The notes below the pieces were generated by a model. That model was not told the DNA's origin. It made no database searches and was given only the letters and a program-made list of their open reading frames with translations. A program made the position numbers and the translations under genes. A DNA stretch of 64,000 nt, taken from NCBI GenBank assembly GCA_031771865.1, contig JASISA010000010.1, forward strand, positions 2,046,001 to 2,110,000, given 5' to 3'. This DNA is from Nothophaeocryptopus gaeumannii (lineage: Eukaryota > Ascomycota > Dothideomycetes > Mycosphaerellales > Mycosphaerellaceae). Shown in pieces: positions 53,181 to 62,214 of the stretch (position 1 is its first letter; each line of letters opens with the position of its first letter).

Positions 53181-56100
53181 TCAGACGGGCATCATCTGGA
53201 TCGAGCCGTGAGCCCCGGCAGCACCCCCGACGCCTGATCTTCCACCGCTACGAGACGGCCCCGCATTTGAGCCTCCTCGACTACGAGCAGACGTCGCCTT
53301 CTTCTTGGTCACTCCGGATCCAGATCCTGATCGAGTACTTCCACCTGAGAAGTTGCGCCGCCCTCCCCTACCAAATCCCTTGCCTCCTCGGGACTTGCCT
53401 GCTGCTTCACTGCCTTTCGCTCGATACTTCTTGGCCGGAGCCCTTGATGTTTGCGTGTTAGCAGCGATCTGATTCGCCCCTTGGGAGTATTCAGCAAGCC
53501 GCGAATTCCATTCTGCCACGTCGTCATCCACGGCCGGAGGTCGAGACTGGCCTTTGAAGTATGCGCTTTCTTCTCCGTCCTCATCCTCGTCCTCGTCGAA
53601 GGACCCAAAGTCTTCTTCCTCCTCTGCCTCTTCGTCGCTGACAAGATCGATCACATTTTGATCGTGCTTGTTGGTCGTCCCCGCCGTCCATTCATCATAC
53701 TTCTCCTGAGCCTCCCGGATCAGTTTGGAGAAACGTTTGCCATGTGCGTGGACTTGATCTTCGTTGATGTTCCGAATCCTCAGCATTGCTGGTTCGGTGT
53801 CGGAGAAGTTGACAAGCATTTCCTTAAGGACGGAGTTAGTGAACGGTACGCTGTGCATGCTCCTCTTTGTCATGATGTCTTTCGCCTTCTGTATGGCTTG
53901 TGGCAGGTAGGTCTCGAGCATCAATCTTTGACAGTCGTTTAGGTTGTCCGGAACGGTTTCACTCGTGATCGGCGGACCGACTTCGCGGTGTCGAAATTGG
54001 CGAAGTCTCGAGCTCTGTCCACCGACTCGAATCTGGAAGCCTTCTTCGCTACCACCATCATCCGCCTCGCCAGCTTCGAAGCTGTCATCGTCAGGATCAT
54101 CCACAACGAAACCGTCCCTCGCGTAACCGTTTGCGTGCCGGTCCGGCTTCAGCTTTGACTGAACAACAGGTTTCCTTCGTTTCGACGCAGCTTGAATGGG
54201 AGAGGACACATTGGTTGACTCCGGTGGCTCCCTGGCAGCCTTGCCTGCAGACTTCTTCGTCTTCTTGGTGGCTTTCGGGCGGGGTGTCGTATGCACTTGG
54301 AGCTTGAGCGCGCACTTGCCCGGTCGGAAGTCATTGCAGCGTCTTCCAAGATTGACGTACTGAATAGGAAAGCCTCCTTTGTTGGTTTCGTTCACTTCCA
54401 CAAGTGCACCTTCATTGAGCAGGCGGTAGAACAATCTTTCGACGTCGCCTCGATCCATGTGCTCGCCCGCGCCAAAGCCTTCGACGCTGTCATGCTCCAA
54501 ATCTCTTCCTTTCTTCGTGTTACTACCACGAAACATGTCGATACAGTGGAGAATCGTAACATTGTGCTTCTTGATCTTCCTGACCAGATCAATCGCTTGC
54601 TCGGCTTCCTCGGTGAAGTCTTTCTCCACGAATGTCGAGCCAGACTGACAGTTGTCGCAATTTGATAAGCAGTCTTCAGGATCGAATGACTCGTTGAAAT
54701 AAGCAAGAACCTGTACGCGACGGCAATCGCTCTGATTGTCGCAGTATTGTACCATTTTGCGCAGCATCTGGTGTTGGCGGTCTTTCTGGTCCCAGCTGCC
54801 GTCGCCGTCGTCGATCATCCTGCGCAGCTTGCCAGCATCCCCGTAGCCGTAGTAGAGGTAACAAGATGAAGGATTGCCGTCGCGGCCAGCTCTGCCTGTC
54901 TCCTGATAGTACCCTTCTAAGGACTTCGGGATGCTGTGGTGAATCACGAATCGAACGTTGGCTTTATCGATGCCCATCCCGAAAGCGATGGTCGCTACAA
55001 TCACGCGAGCTTCGCCACGCTGCCATTTGGCTTGCACGTCACGTTTGTTCTCGGGTTCCAAGCCAGCGTGGTAGTGCATCGCCCTGATGCCGTGTTGTTT
55101 ACTGAGGGCAGCCGCAATGTCTTCACAGTTCCTGCGTGAGAGGCAGTAGATGATGCCTGTCTCCTTCGCATGTTTGCTTTTGATCAATTCTGCCATGTCC
55201 TTGATATCTGCTTTACTTTTGGGTTTCTGCCGCACTTCGTAATACAAGTTGTGGCGATTGAAGCTCTGCGTAAACACCTGACAGTTCTTCATTCCGAGAT
55301 TGTGGATGGTGTCCATCTTTACGTTCTCGGTCGCAGTCGCAGTGAGCGCCATGACAGGAACGCCTTCGTATCGCTTGCGCACCTCGCCGAGTCCTTTGTA
55401 GTCTGGACGGAAATCGTGACCCCATTGACTGACGCAGTGGGCCTCGTCAATGACGATTCTGGCCAATTTGCCCCGGCGAAGCAGACCGTCAAAACATCGA
55501 AGCATCTTTTCACTCTTCCCGAGCATCTCCGGTGTGACATATAACAACTTGATGAACCTCTCGACGTCAGACTTGTATAAGCTGTCCATGATGGTGCTTT
55601 TTGCGTCTGGCGAGGTTTCTGAGTTGATGACAACAGCCTGCACACCCAGACTTCGCAGATGGGTCACTTGATCCTCCATCAAGCTAAGAAGTGGCGAGAT
55701 AACAATAGTGACACCTCTTGTCTTTCCACTGGTCACAAGTGACGGCACTTGATAGCAGAGCGACTTTCCACCGCCTGTCGGCATCAAGACAAAAGCATCA
55801 CGACCCTGCAGTGTACAATTGATCGCCTCGATCTGGTTCGGACGGAAGCCTTGAAGTTTGAAATCTGTTCTCATGATGGTCTTGACTTCATCCGACCAGA
55901 GAAACCCGAAGTTCTTGCGCTCCAGCTCGTCGAGCTCCGCCTGAGTCTTGCGGGCTTGTGGTTTCTTCGGCTTTCCAGCAGAGTGTGCACGGCGTTGAAC
56001 ATTGCCGGACGTCTCGCCAAAGACAGGGCGACCAGAATTGCCTCCCGTCTCGAAGTCCTCGGCCAGCTCGAGCATTTCATCGTCATCATCTTCGCCGAAG

Positions 56101-57992
56101 TCATCTTGGTCATCAAAATGGGCTGGCGGAGTGCCCATGCGGTTGCTAAAGAGACCCTGGTCAGCAGCTACCATTTCATGGTCATCGATATCGTCATCAA
56201 AGTTATCGTCGAAGAAGCCGTTCTGCTGGTTCTGCTTCGCAGAATATTCGAAAGCCACATGAGCAGGGGGTTTCCTTGTTGAGGCCTTGCCAAAGAAGTC
56301 CTCCATCCTCGAATCCTTTGCCGGAGGTGGCATTTGGGTCTGCACGATGCGACTTGAGCTTGGCACAACTGGCTCACGAACGACAGCTGTCTTAGGAGGC
56401 ATTTGCGTGGACTCGACCGCAACTTTGTGCGACCTGGCACGGTCGCTCGGCGCCGAGTGCTGTCCAGTGATGTCTTGCACATCGCTCTCGCAACGCTGAA
56501 CCAACTTGCAACAGTCATTCTCGAACTGAGCCAGTCGCTCTTTGCCGGCCTTGTTCGCTGCAGTGGCAGCCTTCCTCGCCTCCACTGAGCGCGAGCTTAC
56601 AGCTATTCCCAGAGCCTGCAAAAGACGGTCCCTCTCGGCTTGCAGTTTGCGATGATCCCCTCGCTTCGAACGGAGCTCGATCAGAGCTTTCTTCCGACTA
56701 TCAAGTTGTTCCTGCTCCCTTTCCTGTTCTTCGATATCATCAATGCCCTCGTCCAGACGTTTCGTTATCTCGTCGCAGAGTTCGCCATCGCGGCTCTCGA
56801 TGCAGCTAAGCGCGTAATCAAAGGCTGAAACCGGTAGCTCATATAGCTTGAGAAGGAGCTGCCGAGCAGCCTCAAGTTCTGGCGGTATTGCTTGAGTGGC
56901 AGCCGATGGTGGTGGGGCAGGAGATCCTGTCATTTGCGGAAGCGGTGTTGCTTTCACATCTGGGTACCGAATGCTTGGCTTCTCAACCGTACTTGTCGCC
57001 ATGAGATCGCGCGGCGATGCCATCTGCACATCCTCGACCTGAAGACGACTCTTGCTTGGCGATGCTTCGCGAACTGGGACAGGCTTTGAAACATCCTTTT
57101 GCGCCGAGAAATCAACCAAGTCGTCCTCGTCCTCTTCGGAATCGTCCACACAAAGAATAGCCTGAGAACCAATAGTGACGGTACTGTTTCCCGTCTTCTT
57201 CGTCTTCTTTCTGGGACTCTTCGGTTGAGGTGGAATGGTCGAGTACGGCGGCGGAGGGTCGCTCGGTGTCGCGTCCAATTTAACGGGGCTGTCTTCGTCC
57301 ATGAACTCGTCAATGGAAGGGAAGTCTTGTGAAGGTCGTGAGGTATCTCTCCGAGGCAGAGCCTGACGCTTCACAGACGAAGGGTGACTGCGTATCTCAA
57401 GCTCAAACTCGTCGCTCTTCCTCTTGCGCGTGGTAGAAACATTTGCCTTCGCAGCCTTCGACCCAGGGCTACAGAGATTCGCGAAGTCCTCTGTCAGGTC
57501 CATCTCCTCCACTTCATCGAGCTGCTCCTGCTTGATGTGTCTCGGCGTTCGTTGGGGCATGGCAGTTCCCGCAATCGAAGGTCCTCCCACCGTAGGCTGC
57601 CTCGTCACTGATCTCCCGCTCTTAGTCGGTGTCACATCAGGCAGTCGCGGTCCCATGGAGATGTGTGGTCTGCTCGCAGAGCTCGGGGCCGTTCGAGCGC
57701 GTACCATCTCGTCCTCGTCGCTGGTGCCAATGGCCTGGTCGGTTTCGGTTCGCCTCGGTGGCTGTTGCGCGTGTCCAGATATGAAAGCAACGCTCGGTCT
57801 CCTGCTCGCTTGTCGACTCCCGCTCTCGCGCGTCTCACCGCCCTCTGCACCTCTACCCTGCACCTCGACCACAGGCGCGCTCCCTCCCGTGAACGATGTC
57901 GACGCTGGTGGTAGTTCGAGTACAGCGGGTGGGAGGCTGGGTTTCGTGCTCAACAACCATTCGATATGCTCGGTCAGGTTGTTGATAGTCAT
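53181..57992 (-). CDS. QDE3/SGS1-like: RecQ family DNA helicase (Sgs1/BLM/QDE-3 type)
   Basis: A single uninterrupted exon encodes 1603 residues. The N-terminal 670 residues are long, Ser/Pro-rich and acidic with short basic clusters, typical of the interaction region. The N-terminus MTINNLTEHIEWLL recalls the filamentous-fungal QDE-3/MusN proteins. The helicase core begins with FRPNQIEAINCTLQGRDAFVLMPTGGGKSLCYQVPSL (motifs 0 and I), then DEAHCVSQWGHDFRPDY (motif II, DEAH), ALTATATENV (III), and later FGMGIDKANVRFVIHHSIPKSLEGYYQETGRAGRDG (V and VI). A RecQ-C-terminal zinc region with four cysteines (C-NQSDCRR ... CLSNCDNCQSG) and a winged-helix region follow, then an HRDC-like segment and a Gly/Arg/Ser-rich basic tail. 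It acts in the nucleus in recombination control and replication-fork repair; in Neurospora QDE-3 also contributes to quelling. Confidence 0.95.
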   Translation of the reverse strand: MTINNLTEHIEWLLSTKPSLPPAVLELPPASTSFTGGSAPVVEVQGRGAEGGETRESGSRQASRRPSVAFISGHAQQPPRRTETDQAIGTSDEDEMVRARTAPSSASRPHISMGPRLPDVTPTKSGRSVTRQPTVGGPSIAGTAMPQRTPRHIKQEQLDEVEEMDLTEDFANLCSPGSKAAKANVSTTRKRKSDEFELEIRSHPSSVKRQALPRRDTSRPSQDFPSIDEFMDEDSPVKLDATPSDPPPPYSTIPPQPKSPRKKTKKTGNSTVTIGSQAILCVDDSEEDEDDLVDFSAQKDVSKPVPVREASPSKSRLQVEDVQMASPRDLMATSTVEKPSIRYPDVKATPLPQMTGSPAPPPSAATQAIPPELEAARQLLLKLYELPVSAFDYALSCIESRDGELCDEITKRLDEGIDDIEEQEREQEQLDSRKKALIELRSKRGDHRKLQAERDRLLQALGIAVSSRSVEARKAATAANKAGKERLAQFENDCCKLVQRCESDVQDITGQHSAPSDRARSHKVAVESTQMPPKTAVVREPVVPSSSRIVQTQMPPPAKDSRMEDFFGKASTRKPPAHVAFEYSAKQNQQNGFFDDNFDDDIDDHEMVAADQGLFSNRMGTPPAHFDDQDDFGEDDDDEMLELAEDFETGGNSGRPVFGETSGNVQRRAHSAGKPKKPQARKTQAELDELERKNFGFLWSDEVKTIMRTDFKLQGFRPNQIEAINCTLQGRDAFVLMPTGGGKSLCYQVPSLVTSGKTRGVTIVISPLLSLMEDQVTHLRSLGVQAVVINSETSPDAKSTIMDSLYKSDVERFIKLLYVTPEMLGKSEKMLRCFDGLLRRGKLARIVIDEAHCVSQWGHDFRPDYKGLGEVRKRYEGVPVMALTATATENVKMDTIHNLGMKNCQVFTQSFNRHNLYYEVRQKPKSKADIKDMAELIKSKHAKETGIIYCLSRRNCEDIAAALSKQHGIRAMHYHAGLEPENKRDVQAKWQRGEARVIVATIAFGMGIDKANVRFVIHHSIPKSLEGYYQETGRAGRDGNPSSCYLYYGYGDAGKLRRMIDDGDGSWDQKDRQHQMLRKMVQYCDNQSDCRRVQVLAYFNESFDPEDCLSNCDNCQSGSTFVEKDFTEEAEQAIDLVRKIKKHNVTILHCIDMFRGSNTKKGRDLEHDSVEGFGAGEHMDRGDVERLFYRLLNEGALVEVNETNKGGFPIQYVNLGRRCNDFRPGKCALKLQVHTTPRPKATKKTKKSAGKAAREPPESTNVSSPIQAASKRRKPVVQSKLKPDRHANGYARDGFVVDDPDDDSFEAGEADDGGSEEGFQIRVGGQSSRLRQFRHREVGPPITSETVPDNLNDCQRLMLETYLPQAIQKAKDIMTKRSMHSVPFTNSVLKEMLVNFSDTEPAMLRIRNINEDQVHAHGKRFSKLIREAQEKYDEWTAGTTNKHDQNVIDLVSDEEAEEEEDFGSFDEDEDEDGEESAYFKGQSRPPAVDDDVAEWNSRLAEYSQGANQIAANTQTSRAPAKKYRAKGSEAAGKSRGGKGFGRGGRRNFSGGSTRSGSGSGVTKKKATSARSRGGSNAGPSRSGGRSGVGGAAGAHGSIQMMPV

Positions 57993-58265
57993 TGCTGGCA
58001 GACATTGCTGTCGAGACTCGCTATCGCGGTGGCACCGAAGCCCATTGGGAGGTCGTGTCTAGACAATGGATGAAGTGGAAGTAGGTTGTTGATTCGAGAT
58101 GGCCCGAAGACGCGGAGCTTCCCGCGACGCGAACTAGGCGCTGAGTCACGTGCTAGTGAAGGCTGGAATTTGACTACCGCCAGCCGGACTTCAGTCACTT
58201 CTGATCACTTCAGTAGATAGAGTTCTTGAACTTCAACAACAACTTATTGATCTACCAACATCACG
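57993..58265. promoter_or_regulatory. divergent promoter of RecQ and TRM10
   Basis: Two housekeeping genes start outward from this 273-bp region. No TATA box was obvious, and no AflR-type TCG-N5-CGA site was found by eye. Confidence 0.5.
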
Positions 58266-59558
58266 ATGGAAGCAGAAGAACGACCAAGCAAAATCAGGAA
58301 ACTCAGTCACGAAGAAGATGCACCCGCAGAACAACTGCAAGCCTATCGACCTGGCAATATCAAAGCTTCAGAAAAGCCTTCAATGTCCAATTCACAAGAA
58401 GAATCAGAGACTTCTGCGCCAAGAGAACCAGCAGCGGAAGAAGCAGCTTCCAAAGACTTACCACCTCCGGACGAAACAGCCCCTCTAGCCGCATCAAGCA
58501 CAAATGGAACCCCAACCTCAGACCCACCCCTCTCCAAGAACCAACGCAAGAAACTCCTCAGAAAAACCGAATGGGAAGCCAAACGTGAAGACCGCAAAGC
58601 TCTCCGCAAAGTAAAGGTTGCCGCCAAACGCGAACGCAAACGCGATGAAAAAGCTCAAGCCATAGCCGAAGGTCGCCCCCTTCCACCCCCAAAACCAACT
58701 GCAATCCTACCAGCCCACACATTACCTATCACGTTTCTGATCGACTGTAACTTCGATGATCTCATGAGGGATGGCGAGAGAATTTCTCTGGCTAGTCAGA
58801 TCACTCGATGTTATTCCGATAACAAGAATTCGATTTATCGGGCATATTTATGCGTGGCTTCATTTGGAGGGGAATTGAAGAAACGGTTCGATGGGGTTCT
58901 TGGGGGGAATTATCTGAGATTCAAGAATTTCAAGACGTTTGATGAGGGGTTTGTTGAGGTTGCTGAGAAGGCGAGGGGGTGGATGAGTGATGCTGAAGCT
59001 AAGAAGATGGTTGGGGTGTTTTCGAAATACGCAGATCTTGACGAAGCGGCGCAGGGAACATTGAGGGATAAAGGAGAGGTGGTGTATCTCAGCTCTGAGG
59101 CGGACGAGGATTTGACGGAGTTGAAGCCGTACTCGACCTACATAGTCGGCGGCCTGGTCGATAAGAATCGGGAGAAGGGCATCTGTCACAAACGCGCGAC
59201 GCGAGCTGGGGTGCGCACAGCGAGGCTGCCAATTGGAGAGTACATGGACATGACGAGTCGAAAAGTTCTCGCAACCAATCACGTCAATGAGATCATGATC
59301 AGATGGCTCGAATGCGGCGACTGGGGAGAGGCGTTTGACAAGGTGATTCCGAAACGGAAAGGAGGGAAGTTGAAGGAGAAAGTTGATGGGGATGGCGAGG
59401 GGACACTTCAAGCGGATGGAGGGGAAGAAAACGACGAGGAAGAGAGAGGGGCTAAGGACGTTGATTTTGCAGAGCAAGAGCACGACGATAGTCGTCCAAC
59501 GACAGGTGGCGCCGCCTCTGACGCCGATGAGGTGCAAGCAGAAGAGACATCGGCATAG
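58266..59558 (+). CDS. TRM10: tRNA (guanine(9)-N1)-methyltransferase Trm10
   Basis: A single exon encodes 430 residues. The first 110 are polar and variable, ending in a basic helix (LSKNQRKKLLRKTEWEAKREDRKALRKVKVAAKRERKR) typical of Trm10. The SPOUT catalytic domain follows: FLIDCNFDDLMRDGERISLASQITRCYSDNK, YLSSEADEDLTEL, then YIVGGLVDKNREKGICHKRATRAGVRTARLPIGEYMDMTSRKVLATNHVNEIMIRWLE, which holds the SAM-binding knot and the conserved Asp. The enzyme methylates G9 of tRNAs. The tail after residue 365 is acidic and low-complexity. It is intact and shares a short promoter with the RecQ helicase gene. Confidence 0.95.
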   Translation: MEAEERPSKIRKLSHEEDAPAEQLQAYRPGNIKASEKPSMSNSQEESETSAPREPAAEEAASKDLPPPDETAPLAASSTNGTPTSDPPLSKNQRKKLLRKTEWEAKREDRKALRKVKVAAKRERKRDEKAQAIAEGRPLPPPKPTAILPAHTLPITFLIDCNFDDLMRDGERISLASQITRCYSDNKNSIYRAYLCVASFGGELKKRFDGVLGGNYLRFKNFKTFDEGFVEVAEKARGWMSDAEAKKMVGVFSKYADLDEAAQGTLRDKGEVVYLSSEADEDLTELKPYSTYIVGGLVDKNREKGICHKRATRAGVRTARLPIGEYMDMTSRKVLATNHVNEIMIRWLECGDWGEAFDKVIPKRKGGKLKEKVDGDGEGTLQADGGEENDEEERGAKDVDFAEQEHDDSRPTTGGAASDADEVQAEETSA

Positions 59559-59639
59559 CAGGCAACGAACGACAACAACTCGTGCTATCTAATCCAGCCC
59601 TCTCCAGATTCGGAGAGCACACTCACGAACTCCAATTAA

Positions 59640-60044
59640 TCAAACCCTCAAACTCCTCCTCATCTGCCTATCCATCTCCTCCGTCGCCTCTTGCACTCCA
59701 AACCCTTCGAGCATCGCATACGCCTCAAACCAGACTCTGATATCCTCCGCCGCCTGCTGCTCATTCTGCTCTCCTCCCGCGTACCTCATCCCTAACTTAC
59801 CATCTACCAGCCAACTGCCAAACATCTCTACCGCTTCAGGTCCATACTCTGCCAATTCGATTATCAAGGGCTGCGGATCATTCTTTTCGAAATCTTCAGA
59901 GAATCGCTGTCGGAGGACGGAACAGTGACGCATGAGGAGATCTTTGCGGATCGAGAAGGTGGTAGTGCGAGATTGGAGGATGAACAGCTGAGCGGGCGGA
60001 AGCTGGTCATAAGATGTGATCTGGAGTTGTGGTTTGAAAGGCAT
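59640..60044 (-). CDS. small BTB/POZ-like protein
   Basis: A single exon of 134 codons converges on TRM10. The N-terminal part resembles a BTB/POZ fold: a hydrophobic strand (AQLFILQSRTTTFSIRKDLLMRHCSVLRQRFSEDF), then IIELAEYGPEAVEMFGSWLVDGKL, the usual pattern of many short fungal BTB proteins. The C-terminus is helical (DIRVWFEAYAMLEGFGVQEATEEMDRQMRR). No further domain is present. BTB proteins often serve as dimerisation or Cullin-3 adaptor modules, but a function for this one cannot be stated. Confidence 0.6.
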   Translation of the reverse strand: MPFKPQLQITSYDQLPPAQLFILQSRTTTFSIRKDLLMRHCSVLRQRFSEDFEKNDPQPLIIELAEYGPEAVEMFGSWLVDGKLGMRYAGGEQNEQQAAEDIRVWFEAYAMLEGFGVQEATEEMDRQMRRSLRV

Positions 60045-62214
60045 ATTGTTGTCGATGCATTTTTGAAGGTATGATGAGGAGATCTTTACCGAAGATCTTC
60101 GGGAAGTGCGAAATATTTTATAGAAGGGGTTTCGGAAGGCGAAGAGGCGGATGCAATATGAACGATGAGATCTGGGTATGTATGGTGCATTCGTGAAAGC
60201 TGCGACAATCTCATGGAAGGGATATCTTCTTACTTCGTCGTGATATTGAACATCCTATGCTGCCTCAAATACGTGAACTGCATCCATTGCAATACCGACG
60301 TCAACCGTTGTTGTAGATTCGTTGCATGGCGTGTGCAGTCCCATATCTGGCACAGTCTCACTCAGTATGGCCACCGAGGTAGCAAAGAAGGCCAAGAACT
60401 GGACCCGGACCGAGTTTTGGACAGTTGAATAGCTGTGATCACCAATGGAGAATCTGAGGATTGACCAAGGTCTCGAAGCCTCAGTCTTGAGTTGGTCTCA
60501 CTCGAAGAGTTCCGAACAAGATGATCTTTTGCAAGCCAATGCTCCTTTAGTGTCTTTCCACGGGATACACGACTGCCTGGGAAGATAGTAGTAAGTTGGA
60601 AAATACATGCAAAGTTGACGAGGGATGTAGACCCGAGTACGAGTACGGAGGTAGTCCCGTGCGCGATGCTGTACATTTCAATAGCGAACAAGCCTGGGAT
60701 GGTCCGTGTCGAAGGTGCGAGTTGATCGTTCAGATCCGTTCCCGTGTGTCCTCTGCATAGAGTGATACAACCTGGTCTAAAGTTTCGTATCCTTGGTGGC
60801 CATCAGCCGCGACGAACGACACCTGTTGAGTCAAGGAGCTGGAATCAAGAAGGCAGCAAGAATTTCCGTGAAAGCCTCCATTCTTCCTTTTCTACTATGT
60901 AGCCAGTCCCTTGAACAAGTCAATACTTACCGTTTGAGATGTGATACGGATGGTGCACGATAGACGGACGGAGTGGTGACCGCTTGTAGGCGACGACGTC
61001 AGGGCCGTTTCTTCCTGATACTGTGGCCCTAGTGTCATCAGTGATGAGGCTCTCCAACACGTGGGCACCGATGGACGAGCCTGGTTCAACGCCGCCTGCG
61101 AACAGGTTCCCATCGCATAACGCTTTTGACCGGCCAAATGTAATGACCGCTCGGGTGCACGACCACCATTTCCGTCGTGTACTTTTGAGTCCGACTGCGT
61201 ACTACAGAAACTGTTGCTATAGCGATAACAATGTGAGTAATAAGCGGTTCAAAATATACTGAATGAGGCTCAGGTCGGAAATTGGGGTCGTCCACCCGAG
61301 CAGTCATTACATATGGCCGGTCAAAAGCGTTATTGTCTCGTCTCCCTAAGAAATTTCCCGCCATCCCAGTATGCGACGATGGGCAGCAGCGTATCCGGAG
61401 TGCCTTGGGGCCAATGTGGAGTTAGACCGCCTAAGAAGCTGAGCTGGTAATGGTATGCGAGCTGGAGAGGCTGAACTCGCTGCTGGCGTGGTCAAAGGGT
61501 GACTGATGCTGGTGCATCGGCCGTCTGTGCCTGATGCGCAGCACGCGAGAATCCCGAGTCGCCAGTCCCAGCCCGCAGTTCGACCAAGCTTCCAGCAGAA
61601 GATGACTGGCAAACCGACCAGCATCACATGTCGAGCATCGCGGTAGCGGGAGGGAGGAGGATCGGGATGTACAAGCTCAGCCGTGAGCGTGCGCGTGTTT
61701 CTATAAACAAGAATGGGCGCGGGCTGACCCTACGTTTCCTCACAGTCCTCAAAGGGAGCTTTGTCTTGTCTTGTCTTGAGCCACAGCCGTGAATCCTTCA
61801 CCAAGGCCTCGCCATTCACACAAATCCAGTTTAATCTCCTATTGTCCAATGCGCGCGGCTCGTACAAAATCGATCTGACTAAACGACGAGAAAAGGAGCT
61901 GCTTTCGACGGACCATTGAAGATCGCAAGGGCAGATTTTCCCATTTGAAAGAGCGTACGTCACCCAACCTCCCACTCTCTCCCGATCGAGCGACAGCGGA
62001 TGCGCCGAGCAGCAACGACGAGATTAGTTCGGTGGAGCTGTCCAGTCCACCACAGAATCTTTGTTCAACTCATCCATGCTCTCCGTCTGCCGTGCTGTGC
62101 GCAGGACAATGCTGACGCGTGGTGCTCCGGACAGATAGCGACGCTAGGTCTATTGGGAATACTGCATGCGCCAGCCGATGCCTGGTTATATCCATAAGCA
62201 GCCCCTCCTCCACC
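60045..62214. other. 2.2-kb interval with a foldback element
   Basis: No protein-coding gene is supported. The main feature is the inverted repeat at 61117-61333, listed separately. Near 61760 there is a short CTTGT pentamer run. The right end should hold the promoter of the Sel1-repeat gene. Confidence 0.5.
61117..61333. repeat. 217-bp foldback (MITE-like) inverted repeat
   Basis: Arms of 58 bp at 61117-61174 and 61276-61333 are reverse complements with five mismatches (about 91 % identity), separated by a 101-bp spacer. The outer ends read ATAACGCTTTTGACC. Similarity stops at the ends, as for a short non-autonomous transposon. No clear target-site duplication was recognised and no other copy was noticed in the window. 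Confidence 0.8.
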
